From: an uncultured Lachnospiraceae bacterium
GTDB lineage: Bacteria > Bacillota > Clostridia > Lachnospirales > Lachnospiraceae
Reading direction: 5' to 3'
Assembly (NCBI GenBank): GCA_910578795.1
Contig: CAJTSD010000072.1
Coordinates: 1-9,354 of the forward strand
DNA length: 9,354 nucleotides
Positions 1 to 6,939 of the stretch are shown one piece after another. Numbering within the stretch: the first letter of the stretch is position 1; every line of letters begins with the position of its first letter. The position numbers were made by a program, and so were the translations under genes. Below the pieces are notes generated by a model that saw only the letters and a list, made by a program, of their open reading frames with translations, ran no database searches and was not told where the DNA came from.

Positions 1-1333
1 CCCGTTTCGTAATTGATCCGGCGCCTAATGCCACGATGGTCTGCACTTCCTCCATTATGAGAATATTATAAATCCCGTACTTCCCTTCCCTCGCATAGCC
101 GACATTTTCAAAATTACCCGACATATTTTTCTGCCGGTAAAGATAATAGGGATTCATACCAAGCCGGTCCGCACCAATCCTTGCAATCTCCATGGTACTA
201 TCCGTATTTTTCAACGAAGCAATACCGTTTTCCACAATCCACTGACTAAGCCTTGACGCTCTCTTGATTGCCAGGGAATGAACCGTAAGGCTGTCCGGAT
301 TCAGTTTCGCAATCTCATCCATGGTATACTGTACATCCGCCTCAAGCTCCCCTGGAAGCCCTAAAATAATATCCATATTAATATTGTCAAATCCGACTTC
401 CCTTGCAAGTAAAAATGCCTCCTTTACCTGTTCTACGGTATGCTGCCTGCCTATCATTTTAAGCGTTTCATCCCGCATGGTCTGCGGATTTACCGAAATA
501 CGCGTAACGCCATATTTTTTTAAAACCTCCAGCTTATCCCTTGTAATGCTGTCAGCCCGTCCCGCCTCTACCGTAAATTCCACCACATGACGAAAATCAA
601 ACTGCTCCCGAATCCGCGAAAGCAACCGCTCAAGAGCAGCCGCATCTAATGTTGTCGGCGTGCCGCCGCCAATATAAACCGTGTCAAGAATCTTATCCCG
701 ATATCCCTTTGACACAAAATCAATTTCCCGAAAAAGCGCTTCCAAATAATTGTCGATACGCTCTCTCCACTGGGCAATCGGATAGGATGTAAACGAACAA
801 TAAAGGCACGTTGTCGGACAGAACGGAATCCCGATATACAGACTATATCCGTTCTCATAATGAATTTTATCAAGAATCCTCTTTTCCCGTTTTGCAATGT
901 CCAAACTAAGCCACGCCTTTTCGTTACTGACCGCATGTTCCGCTTTCATCCACGCAATGATTTCATCATCACATGCTCCCTCTGCCAGCATTCCCATTGC
1001 AAGTTTCGTTGGACGAATCCCCGTCAGATTCCCCCAAGGAAGCGTTCTTCCCGTATAATCACATAAATCCTCATAAACAGAAAGCTTCTGTCCTTTTTTT
1101 GTGACACACATGTCATTTTCATACACATTCGTGTAATGTTTTTTCCCGTCAATATCAAGCATGACTTCTATCCGGCTATCCTCAAAATGTATGGCAGCCA
1201 TTTTGTCACCGTTCTCTATACCGCAAAATTCGTCCTCGCCGTATACCCGCACCTCTTGTTCCGGATAAAATGCTTTAAACAGCGCATGTAAATCATACTG
1301 ATAATTTTCCCTGTTCGTATATATTTTGATCAT
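1..1333 (-). CDS. hemZ: HemZ-type radical SAM coproporphyrinogen III dehydrogenase-like protein (C-terminus cut off)
   Basis: Read by hand in the minus frame from an ATG at 1333; 444 codons are open up to the window edge, so the 3' end is missing. The radical SAM cluster motif CxxxCxxC is at residues 172-179 (C172, C176, C179), inside GIPFCPTTCLYCSF. It is followed by YIGGGTPT (220-227), the SAM-binding glycine motif, and by later core motifs EFTVEAGR (252-259) and NMDIILGLPGE (319-329). The roughly 160-residue region before the cluster is typical of HemZ and absent from HemN. Family members are usually near 480-500 residues, so perhaps 40-50 are missing. The family is annotated as oxygen-independent coproporphyrinogen III oxidase-like and uses SAM and a 4Fe-4S cluster; true substrate activity is not certain for HemZ proteins. 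The SD is weak: GGGAA 4 nt before the ATG, or GGAAAAGG 12 nt before it. It is last in the apt-rel group; in related genomes hisS often follows. Confidence 0.93.
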   Translation of the reverse strand, partial: MIKIYTNRENYQYDLHALFKAFYPEQEVRVYGEDEFCGIENGDKMAAIHFEDSRIEVMLDIDGKKHYTNVYENDMCVTKKGQKLSVYEDLCDYTGRTLPWGNLTGIRPTKLAMGMLAEGACDDEIIAWMKAEHAVSNEKAWLSLDIAKREKRILDKIHYENGYSLYIGIPFCPTTCLYCSFTSYPIAQWRERIDNYLEALFREIDFVSKGYRDKILDTVYIGGGTPTTLDAAALERLLSRIREQFDFRHVVEFTVEAGRADSITRDKLEVLKKYGVTRISVNPQTMRDETLKMIGRQHTVEQVKEAFLLAREVGFDNINMDIILGLPGELEADVQYTMDEIAKLNPDSLTVHSLAIKRASRLSQWIVENGIASLKNTDSTMEIARIGADRLGMNPYYLYRQKNMSGNFENVGYAREGKYGIYNILIMEEVQTIVALGAGSITKR

Positions 1334-1368
1334 TGCATTCCCAAACCTTTTCCTCTTCCCTATTCGCT

Positions 1369-1420
1369 GCGCGACCCGTGCACCGCCTAAGCGGCATATT
1401 TCCTCTGCACGGGTCTGCGC
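1369..1420 (-). repeat. Large composite hairpin between the hydrolase gene and hemZ
   Basis: The outer arms GACCCGTGCA (1373-1382) and TGCACGGGTC (1406-1415) pair perfectly over 10 bp. Beyond a one-base bulge (1416), GCGC (1369-1372) pairs with GCGC (1417-1420). Inside is a small second hairpin, CCGC-CTAA-GCGG (1383-1394), plus an unpaired purine-rich stretch on the transcribed strand. The element is clearly more G+C-rich than the surrounding spacer. There is no U-run after it in the transcribed direction, so it is not a classical terminator. It ends about 15 nt before the hemZ ribosome binding region and leaves that region free. It could be a dispersed intergenic repeat or an mRNA processing/stability structure; the sequence alone does not decide. 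Confidence 0.75.
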
Positions 1421-1428
1421 ATAATAGA

Positions 1429-1455
1429 AATCCATGCCTATCCAAGGCATGGATT
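1429..1455 (-). repeat. Perfect 11-bp hairpin spanning the stop codon of the hydrolase gene
   Basis: AATCCATGCCT and AGGCATGGATT form a perfect 11-bp stem (1429-1439 with 1445-1455) around a 5-nt loop. The TAG stop codon of the hydrolase (1440-1438) sits at the loop and inner stem, so the hairpin encodes the last residues of the protein. No T-run follows on the minus strand. It is the first of a tandem pair, with the composite hairpin at 1369-1420 lying 8 nt further downstream. Confidence 0.8.
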
Positions 1456-2073
1456 ATACTTTCTCTCATATCCTACCGTTGTCGCATCACCGTGTCCTGA
1501 ATAAAGCTTCACCTCATCAGGAAGCGTCATAATCCTCTCACGAATCGAATCACCAAGCGCTCTCATGGAACCCGAATACAAATCTGTTCTTCCCACCGAT
1601 CCGTTAAAAATCGTATCTCCGCAAAACAGCGTCAAATCATCTTTCACGTAAAAACAACAGCCACCCTTTGTATGTCCCGGCGTATGGATCACCTCAAATT
1701 CCACGCCCGCCATTGTAAACATCTGCTTATCATGCAGGTACACGTCCGCCTCAAATCCGTAACCCTTCCCAAACCACTGTGAAACGTTCTTTTCCGGATC
1801 CTTTAAAATCTCCGCCTCGTCTTCATACGCGTACACCTTTGCGCCGCTGAGCTGTTTCAACTCCAATACGCCGCCTGTATGGTCACCGTGTCCGTGCGTC
1901 AAAAGGATGCCTGCTATTTTTTCAAAGCCTAAGCTCTTTACATCCGCAAACACCACGTCACCGTTATCGCCCGGATCGATGATTACAATCTCATCCGCAC
2001 CCTCTCTATAGACATAATAACAGTTTGTCTGGCAGGCGCCAAGTACCCTTCTTTTTACCTTTAAATCCGCCAT
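1438..2073 (-). CDS. Metallo-beta-lactamase-fold hydrolase, glyoxalase II-like (YcbL type)
   Basis: 211 residues from the ATG at 2073, the usual size for short glyoxalase-II-like MBL proteins. The metal ligands are complete: THGHGDH (H60, H62, D64, H65), TPGHT (H134), FCGDTIF (D153) and SGHGD (H194), giving the two-metal site of the fold. The N-terminus LGACQTNCYYV matches the family's opening strand. Members hydrolyse thioesters such as hydroxyacylglutathione-like substrates; the physiological substrate here is unknown, and Clostridia often lack glutathione. No signal peptide is seen, so it is probably cytosolic. Start choice is awkward: the SD AGAGGAG (2087-2093) is 13 nt before the ATG at 2073 but only 1 nt before an in-frame ATG at 2085. 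I prefer 2073 because it fits the family N-terminus. Frames further upstream run through hairpin sequence and are unlikely to be protein. Gene order rel-hydrolase-hemZ is common in Clostridia. Confidence 0.93.
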   Translation of the reverse strand: MADLKVKRRVLGACQTNCYYVYREGADEIVIIDPGDNGDVVFADVKSLGFEKIAGILLTHGHGDHTGGVLELKQLSGAKVYAYEDEAEILKDPEKNVSQWFGKGYGFEADVYLHDKQMFTMAGVEFEVIHTPGHTKGGCCFYVKDDLTLFCGDTIFNGSVGRTDLYSGSMRALGDSIRERIMTLPDEVKLYSGHGDATTVGYERKYNPCLG

Positions 2074-2101
2074 AGCAATAACCATACTCCTCTCATAGCC
2101 T

Positions 2102-2129
2102 GCGAATTTGTGCCTTTGCACAAATTTGC
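2102..2129 (-). repeat. 12-bp hairpin upstream of the hydrolase gene
   Basis: Arms 2102-2113 and 2118-2129 (GCGAATTTGTGC / GCACAAATTTGC on the plus strand) pair over 12 positions around a 4-nt loop. One pair is G-U when folded as plus-strand RNA but an A-C mismatch in the transcribed minus-strand RNA. It lies one nucleotide after the hairpin at 2131-2157 and ends about 8 nt before the hydrolase SD. No U-tail follows. Confidence 0.8.
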
Positions 2130-2130
2130 C

Positions 2131-2157
2131 AATGTAAAAATCTTTGATTTTTACATT
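2131..2157 (-). repeat. Perfect 12-bp hairpin overlapping the rel stop codon
   Basis: AATGTAAAAATC (2131-2142) and GATTTTTACATT (2146-2157) form a perfect 12-bp stem with a 3-nt loop. Two bases of the rel TAA stop (2158-2156) are inside the outer stem. The stem is A+T-rich and is followed on the minus strand by GGCAAATT rather than a U-run, so it is not a standard terminator. With the hairpin at 2102-2129 it forms a tandem pair separated by one base. Confidence 0.82.
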
Positions 2158-4510
2158 ATCCCGTAGTCCTTTCAATATCAATCACATTATCAATCATCTT
2201 CAATTTTTCGATAATCATCCGAAGCTCATCGCGTCCGCCAATCTCAAATGACATCGCCAGTGTGGCAATTCCCTGCTTACTCGTTCTTGTATTCATGGAA
2301 ATCACATCAATATTTTTCTCCATCAGCGTCTTTGAAATGTCCGCAATCAAACCGCTTCTGTTATGCGCATAAATTGCGATTTCCGTAAGATATTTCTCAT
2401 TCTCATTTTCCGTTTCGTGCTGCCACTCGGCACTGATTAACCTTGCACGCTCAATCTCGGACAGACAGATAATGTTGACACAATCCGTCCGGTGAATCGA
2501 CACGCCGCGTCCCCTTGTGACAAAGCCTACGATTTCGTCACCCGGCACCGGTGCACAACAGCGGGAAAACCGCACTGCCACATCATGTGTTCCCTTAACG
2601 ACAATACCGCCCTTCCCCTTCGGACGCATCTTATTGGCACCACTTTCCTGGATAGATGCCAAAAGCTCACTGTCCGTAATCTCCTTTTTATGCATTCTGG
2701 AATAAAGTTCCTGCAGGCGGTTGATTACCTGCCCTTCCTTTAACGCGCCGTGTCCGACTGCCGCAAGCAGTGCATCCCAGTCATTGAATCCATACTTGTG
2801 CATAACCTCATTTTGATAATCCGGTACAAGCAGTTCCTGGGCATTGATACTCTTTGACTTACAGTAATTTGCCAAAAGCTCACGTCCCCTGACGACATTC
2901 TCTTCCTTAAATTCATTCTTAAACCACTGGGAAATCTTATTCTTCGCCTGTGAAGATTTCACAATATTGAGCCAGTCACGGCTCGGTCCTTTGGAATTCT
3001 GTGAGGTAATAATCTCAATACAGTCTCCGTTATTAATCTTATAATCAATCGTAACAAGCTTGCTGTTTACCCGCGCTCCAATCATCCTGTTGCCAACGGC
3101 ACTGTGAATACTGTACGCAAAATCAATCGGCGTCGAACCCGCCGGAAGATTTTTGACCTCTCCAGACGGCGTAAAACAATAAACATGATCAGAAAATAAA
3201 TCCAAATCACTCTTTAACAATTTCACAAATTCCTTATTATCTGACGTATCACGCTGCCATTCGAGAATCTGACTTAGCCACGCAAGCTTCTCCTCCTCAC
3301 CGCCTTTGGATACCTTTCCGTCGCTTTCTTCCTTATATTTCCAATGCGCAGCAATACCATACTCCGCTACCCTATGCATCTCATAGGTCCGAATCTGTAT
3401 CTCAAAAGGCGTACCCGTAGGACCAATCAGCGTCGTGTGAAGCGACTGGTACATATTGGTCTTTGGCATCGCGATAAAGTCCTTGAAGCGTCCCGGCATC
3501 GGCTTATACATCTCATGAATCACGCCAAGCGCCGCATAACAGTCCTTTAATGACTTAACGATAATCCGTACCGCAAATAAATCATAAATCTGATCGATTG
3601 TCTTATTTTGGTTCTTCATTTTTTTATATATACTGAAAAAGTGCTTCACCCGCCCGTCAATCTGCGCCTCAATTCCTGCACCTACGATATGGTCCGTAAC
3701 CTCGTCAACCAACTCCTGCACATACTTTTCACGCGCATCTTTTCTCAGGGCAATTTTTTCCACCAAATCATAATAAGCCTCCGGCTCAAGATATTTGAGC
3801 GAAAGATCATCAAGCTCTATCTTTATTTTTGAAATACCAAGTCTCTCCGCAAGCGGCGAATAAATGTCAAGCGTTTCTCTCGCAATCCGCTTCTGACTCT
3901 CAGGGGACTTATATTTTAACGTTCGCATATTGTGAAGACGGTCGGCAAGTTTAATCAAAATAACACGAATATCTTTTGCCATTGCAAGAAACATTTTCCT
4001 TAAATTTTCCGCCTGTAATTCCTCTCTGCTTGTAGGGCGGTCAGGGGCAGAATCTCCCGTATACTGCAGCTGCTCCAGCTTTGTCACACCATCCACTAAA
4101 AGTTCCACATCAGGACCAAACTGTTCCTGCAGTTCCTCATTTGTCATAATGGTGTCCTCGACCACATCATGCAAAAGACCTGCTATAATCGTTTCTTTAT
4201 CCAGCTCCAAATCCGCAAGGATAATTGCCACGCAGAGCGGATGGATAATATACGGTTCCCCTGATTTTCTTACCTGATCCTTATGCGCTTCGCACGCCGT
4301 GGCATACGCTTTATCAATCAGCGAAATATCATCAGAAGGGTGATATTTCTGCACACGCCGAATAAGCCCCTGATAAAGGGTATCGGGGCTTTGGAATTCT
4401 TTGATATATTCAATTCTGCGCTCATCTGTCCTCCGGGGACCTGACTTGCTTCCGCTTATGATTAAGGAATCCTCATACGTCCCCGTCTTTAACTGCTTTT
4501 CATCTGCCAC
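2156..4510 (-). CDS. relA: Bifunctional (p)ppGpp synthetase/hydrolase (RelA/SpoT family)
   Basis: 784 residues, full length for a long RSH protein, with all domains present. The HD hydrolase domain is at about 60-210, with YIIHP (H90), LLHDVVEDT (H114, D115) and KLADRLHNMRT (188-197). The synthetase domain is at about 285-395, with GRFKDFIAMPKTNMYQSLHTT (340-360) and EIQIRT (370-375). TGS is at about 440-500. A conserved Cys region is at about 648-680 (CC 651-652, C677). A C-terminal ACT domain is at about 708-784. The RFKD signature, rather than the ExDD of monofunctional RelA, and the intact HD motif indicate an enzyme that both makes and degrades (p)ppGpp at the ribosome. The start is GTG at 4510, supported by GGTGAT five bases upstream; the next in-frame Met is near residue 122, inside the HD domain. 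It follows apt after 33 nt and shares its promoter. Its stop lies in a hairpin. Confidence 0.97.
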   Translation of the reverse strand: MADEKQLKTGTYEDSLIISGSKSGPRRTDERRIEYIKEFQSPDTLYQGLIRRVQKYHPSDDISLIDKAYATACEAHKDQVRKSGEPYIIHPLCVAIILADLELDKETIIAGLLHDVVEDTIMTNEELQEQFGPDVELLVDGVTKLEQLQYTGDSAPDRPTSREELQAENLRKMFLAMAKDIRVILIKLADRLHNMRTLKYKSPESQKRIARETLDIYSPLAERLGISKIKIELDDLSLKYLEPEAYYDLVEKIALRKDAREKYVQELVDEVTDHIVGAGIEAQIDGRVKHFFSIYKKMKNQNKTIDQIYDLFAVRIIVKSLKDCYAALGVIHEMYKPMPGRFKDFIAMPKTNMYQSLHTTLIGPTGTPFEIQIRTYEMHRVAEYGIAAHWKYKEESDGKVSKGGEEEKLAWLSQILEWQRDTSDNKEFVKLLKSDLDLFSDHVYCFTPSGEVKNLPAGSTPIDFAYSIHSAVGNRMIGARVNSKLVTIDYKINNGDCIEIITSQNSKGPSRDWLNIVKSSQAKNKISQWFKNEFKEENVVRGRELLANYCKSKSINAQELLVPDYQNEVMHKYGFNDWDALLAAVGHGALKEGQVINRLQELYSRMHKKEITDSELLASIQESGANKMRPKGKGGIVVKGTHDVAVRFSRCCAPVPGDEIVGFVTRGRGVSIHRTDCVNIICLSEIERARLISAEWQHETENENEKYLTEIAIYAHNRSGLIADISKTLMEKNIDVISMNTRTSKQGIATLAMSFEIGGRDELRMIIEKLKMIDNVIDIERTTG

Positions 4511-4515
4511 TACAT

Positions 4516-4521
4516 ATCACC
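4516..4521 (-). promoter_or_regulatory. Ribosome binding site that sets the GTG start of rel
   Basis: GGTGAT on the minus strand, 5 nt before the GTG at 4510. It matches the less used left-hand part of the SD complement (AGGAGGTGATC). An ATG at 4503 is out of frame, so this site supports the GTG start. Confidence 0.65.
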
Positions 4522-4543
4522 AAACCAATTCTAATCCTTTATT

Positions 4544-5068
4544 CTATTTTCCTTCATAAACGATCGCTGAATCAAGCCTGTAACCTGCAAGCCTCTCGCG
4601 TCCCTTTAACCCTGCAAGCTCCATCATAACAACAACGCCGACAACTTCCCCTCCAAGTGATTCAATCAGCTTTATCATCGCTTCTGTCGTTCCGCCCGTA
4701 GCAATCAGATCGTCAACAACAAGCACCTTTTGACCTGCTTTTATAGAATCCTTGTGCATCTCAATCGTCGCTTTTCCATACTCAAGATCATAATCGACTG
4801 ATACCGTTTCTGACGGAAGTTTTCCTTTTTTCCGGATAAGAACAAACGGCTTATGATTATTGTAAGCAATCGGTGTGCCAAAAATAAATCCTCTTGACTC
4901 TGCTCCCACTACTACGTCATAATCCAAATCCTTTACCATATCCTGCATTGTATCAATTGCAAGATGGAGTCCGTCCGCATCCTGTAAAACACTCGTCACA
5001 TCCCTGAACATAACGCCCGGCTCTGGAAAATCAGGGATTGTTCTTACGTATTCCTCAAGCTTTTTCAT
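4544..5068 (-). CDS. apt: Adenine phosphoribosyltransferase
   Basis: 174 residues from the ATG at 5068, the standard size. The PRPP-binding signature VLVVDDLIATGGT is at residues 115-127, and the family motifs IPDFPEPGVMFRDVT (11-25), ESRGF (57-61) and RKKGKLP (79-85) are present. The enzyme converts adenine and PRPP to AMP and pyrophosphate for purine salvage in the cytosol. A TTG five codons upstream is in frame, but the SD GGAGAGG (5075-5081) lies 6 nt before the ATG and would overlap that TTG region, so the ATG is chosen. It is the first gene of the apt-rel unit, with a strong promoter directly upstream. Pairing of apt with rel is widespread in Firmicutes and fits coordination of purine nucleotide pools with alarmone synthesis. 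In many clostridia recJ precedes apt; here a trk unit does instead. Confidence 0.97.
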   Translation of the reverse strand: MKKLEEYVRTIPDFPEPGVMFRDVTSVLQDADGLHLAIDTMQDMVKDLDYDVVVGAESRGFIFGTPIAYNNHKPFVLIRKKGKLPSETVSVDYDLEYGKATIEMHKDSIKAGQKVLVVDDLIATGGTTEAMIKLIESLGGEVVGVVVMMELAGLKGRERLAGYRLDSAIVYEGK

Positions 5069-5074
5069 CCTGTA

Positions 5075-5081
5075 CCTCTCC
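5075..5081 (-). promoter_or_regulatory. Shine-Dalgarno site of apt
   Basis: GGAGAGG on the minus strand, 6 nt before the ATG at 5068. It decides between that ATG and the in-frame TTG at 5083. Confidence 0.75.
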
Positions 5082-5121
5082 AATCTATTAATTACTGATA
5101 TTTTTTTAACCCAGTGTTATT

Positions 5122-5150
5122 ATTATAATCGCATTTTGCGGATTCGTCAA
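5122..5150 (-). promoter_or_regulatory. Sigma-A type promoter of apt-rel, with overlapping small palindromes
   Basis: TTGACG (5150-5145) and TATAAT (5127-5122) are separated by exactly 17 nt, close to consensus. Transcription would begin near 5115, giving a leader of about 45 nt that contains a run of seven A. The -35 box overlaps the TGA stop of the short upstream gene. Two small palindromes cover the promoter: GGATT-GACG-AATCC around the -35 and CGCA-AAA-TGCG in the spacer. They could be operator half-sites, but this is inference. Confidence 0.8.
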
Positions 5151-5440
5151 TCCGTTACAAAACTCAGTTGTCCGTCCTCATTCTCCCGCAGCTGTGCATA
5201 TGATGATTTTACAGACTGCTGTCTGTTTTTTGCATCTGCCCGCACTCCAAAGCTCGCCGCATATCCTTTTTCTTTTAAAAAAGCTGCTACCGTCTTATAA
5301 GTTTCTTTCATTTCTTTCTCGCCGCCTTCATAAATTACAATCGGCACACCACTTTCATACACTACTGTTAACCCTTTTTTCTCCAGCAGTTTTACCGCCT
5401 CTTCCTTTTCCACAAATGATGTCCTCCTATCCGTATTCAT
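5147..5440 (-). CDS. Short uncharacterised protein encoded after trkH
   Basis: 97 residues from the ATG at 5440. AGAAGG, touching the trkH stop, lies 6 nt upstream of this ATG, which suggests translational coupling across the 10-nt gap. An alternative start is the GTG at 5413 (88 residues), which has a perfect AGGAGG (5423-5428) 9 nt upstream. Both are plausible, and the second site is the stronger SD. I do not recognise a named family. The sequence suggests a compact alpha/beta fold: a helix (VEKEEAVKLLEKKG), a strand pair (LTVVYESGVPIVIYE), a helix (KEMKETYKTVAAFLKEKGY), the strand ASFGVRAD, then a polar tail ending EDGQLSFVTD. There is no signal peptide, membrane segment or Cys cluster. 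The reading frame extends upstream into trkH, but that part is unlikely to be translated. It may be a conserved clostridial small protein; a function in K+ transport is only suggested by position. Confidence 0.75.
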   Translation of the reverse strand: MNTDRRTSFVEKEEAVKLLEKKGLTVVYESGVPIVIYEGGEKEMKETYKTVAAFLKEKGYAASFGVRADAKNRQQSVKSSYAQLRENEDGQLSFVTD

Positions 5441-5450
5441 AACATGCCTT

Positions 5451-6905
5451 CTATCGGTGCCTCCAAGCTGCGCCCGAAAACAGAATAAAAATCGGAAATA
5501 TTTCCAATCGTCCTGCCAGCATGTCAATTATCAGCACCAGCTTTGAAAAATATCCAAATGCTGCAAAATTGCAGGTAGCGCCCACCGCCTCAAAACCTGG
5601 ACCTACGTTGTTGAAGCAGGCAATGACGGCAGAAATATTGGTTGTCATGGAGAATCCGTCTACCGCTACCAATATGCAGCTTACAACAATTATAATCACA
5701 TAAATCGCAAGATATGCATTTGTATTATCCAAAATTTTCTCATCCACAGGCTGTCCGTTTACCCGCACCACCTGTATTTTCTGCGGTTGTAAAACCTGAC
5801 GTACATTTCTTTTAATACTCTTTAAAATTAAAAGAAGCCTTGCAAACTTAAAACCGCCTCCCGTACTTCCCGCACAGGCGCCAACCAGCATCAGCGCGAG
5901 CAGAATCATTTTTGAAAGCGCCGGCCATATGTCAAAATCCGTTGTGGCAAATCCCGTAGTCGTCACAATACTTGCCACTTGAAATGCCGCATGTCTTACC
6001 GTTTCCTCAATCGTACCGTAAAGCCCCCTAATATTCCATGCAATGACAACAATACTTGCCAAAACCATTCCAACATAAAAACGCAGCTCTTCATCCTTCC
6101 ACACACTTTTCAGCTGTTTGATTAAAAGCATATAATAGCAGCTGAAATTGACGCCAAACAATAGCATAAATACCGTACATACATTCTGCAAATAGGGGCT
6201 ATAGCTTGCAATACTGTCGTTTTTAATCCCAAATCCGCCCGTTCCTGCCGTTCCAAATGCCGTACAGACCGCATCAAACAACGGCATTTTTCCAGCCAGC
6301 AGAAACAAAATATTCAGCACAGTGAGAATGATGTAAATCGCATATAAAATCTCCGCCGTCGTTTTCATTTTCGGCACAAGCTTTCCAACCTTTGGTCCTG
6401 GGCTTTCCGCCCGAAGAAGGTGCATTGTAAAACCGCTTTTGCTGTCACCTACGGAGCTAATCGCAAGCACGAACACCAGTACTCCCATTCCGCCAAGCCA
6501 ATGCGTAAAGCTGCGCCAATAAAGCATTCCACATGCCATATCTTCAATTTCACTCATCACAGTAGCGCCTGTCGTCGTAAAGCCAGAAACCGTTTCAAAC
6601 AGCGCATCCATAAAATTGGGGATTTCTCCGGATATAAAAAACGGCAAACAGCCCAAAAGGCTCATCACAATCCAGCTCATTCCCACGCACACAAGTCCTT
6701 CCCTTGCGTAGAATCCCTTCGATGAATTGCCGCACAATAGCAGTAAAATCCCTGCAAGCGCTAAAATAATCACAATACTGGAAACAAATCCGATAACGCT
6801 TTTTATTTCCTCATTAAAAATGCTGATCAGCAGTGCCGGTATCATAAAGACAGCTTCCACCAGCAAAATCCTGCTGATAAATTTCCCCATCATTTTATAG
6901 TTCAT
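5451..6905 (-). CDS. trkH: Trk/Ktr-type potassium uptake channel subunit
   Basis: 484 residues, a normal length, very hydrophobic with repeated membrane-pore-membrane units. The four selectivity-filter loops are visible: SGFTTTGA (107-114), TAGTGGFG (219-226), VTTTGFAT (314-321) and NNVGPGFEAVGA (432-443). AGSTGGGFK (345-353) is the conserved glycine-rich segment after the third repeat, and the C-terminus EIFPIFILF is typical. It forms the K+-conducting, probably cation-coupled, subunit in the cytoplasmic membrane and is gated by the TrkA protein encoded 34 nt upstream. The start is ATG at 6905, with a weak GGGAT SD; an ATG four codons later is possible. The last residues (GAAWRHR) first looked like a frameshifted tail, but the length and end motif fit the family. 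Confidence 0.95.
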   Translation of the reverse strand: MNYKMMGKFISRILLVEAVFMIPALLISIFNEEIKSVIGFVSSIVIILALAGILLLLCGNSSKGFYAREGLVCVGMSWIVMSLLGCLPFFISGEIPNFMDALFETVSGFTTTGATVMSEIEDMACGMLYWRSFTHWLGGMGVLVFVLAISSVGDSKSGFTMHLLRAESPGPKVGKLVPKMKTTAEILYAIYIILTVLNILFLLAGKMPLFDAVCTAFGTAGTGGFGIKNDSIASYSPYLQNVCTVFMLLFGVNFSCYYMLLIKQLKSVWKDEELRFYVGMVLASIVVIAWNIRGLYGTIEETVRHAAFQVASIVTTTGFATTDFDIWPALSKMILLALMLVGACAGSTGGGFKFARLLLILKSIKRNVRQVLQPQKIQVVRVNGQPVDEKILDNTNAYLAIYVIIIVVSCILVAVDGFSMTTNISAVIACFNNVGPGFEAVGATCNFAAFGYFSKLVLIIDMLAGRLEIFPIFILFSGAAWRHR

Positions 6906-6939
6906 AATCGTATCCCATTATCCTTGTCATTATCGCATT

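Noticed and set aside
321..590. Plus-strand open frames opposite hemZ, rel, trkH, trkA and trpA
   Set aside because: They are antisense to well-supported genes, have low-complexity or Cys/Ser-rich translations, and lack ribosome binding sites and family motifs.
646..936. Possible 96-residue minus-strand gene
   Set aside because: It lies wholly inside hemZ in a different frame, while the hemZ frame carries the radical SAM motifs.
1369..1455. Terminator between the hydrolase gene and hemZ
   Set aside because: Both hairpins are followed by mixed sequence without a U-run, so intrinsic termination is not supported.
2074..2181. N-terminal extension of the hydrolase by up to 36 residues
   Set aside because: The extra codons are read straight through the two tandem hairpins and overlap the rel stop. 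They do not resemble the family N-terminus, and a good SD lies further downstream.
5451..5480. Frameshift or truncation at the end of trkH
   Set aside because: The total of 484 residues and the end motif EIFPIFILF agree with intact TrkH proteins; only the last few residues vary.
5441..5527. 29-residue extension of the short gene into trkH
   Set aside because: It overlaps the trkH coding end in another frame and lacks a convincing ribosome binding site. Good start signals exist at 5440 and 5413.
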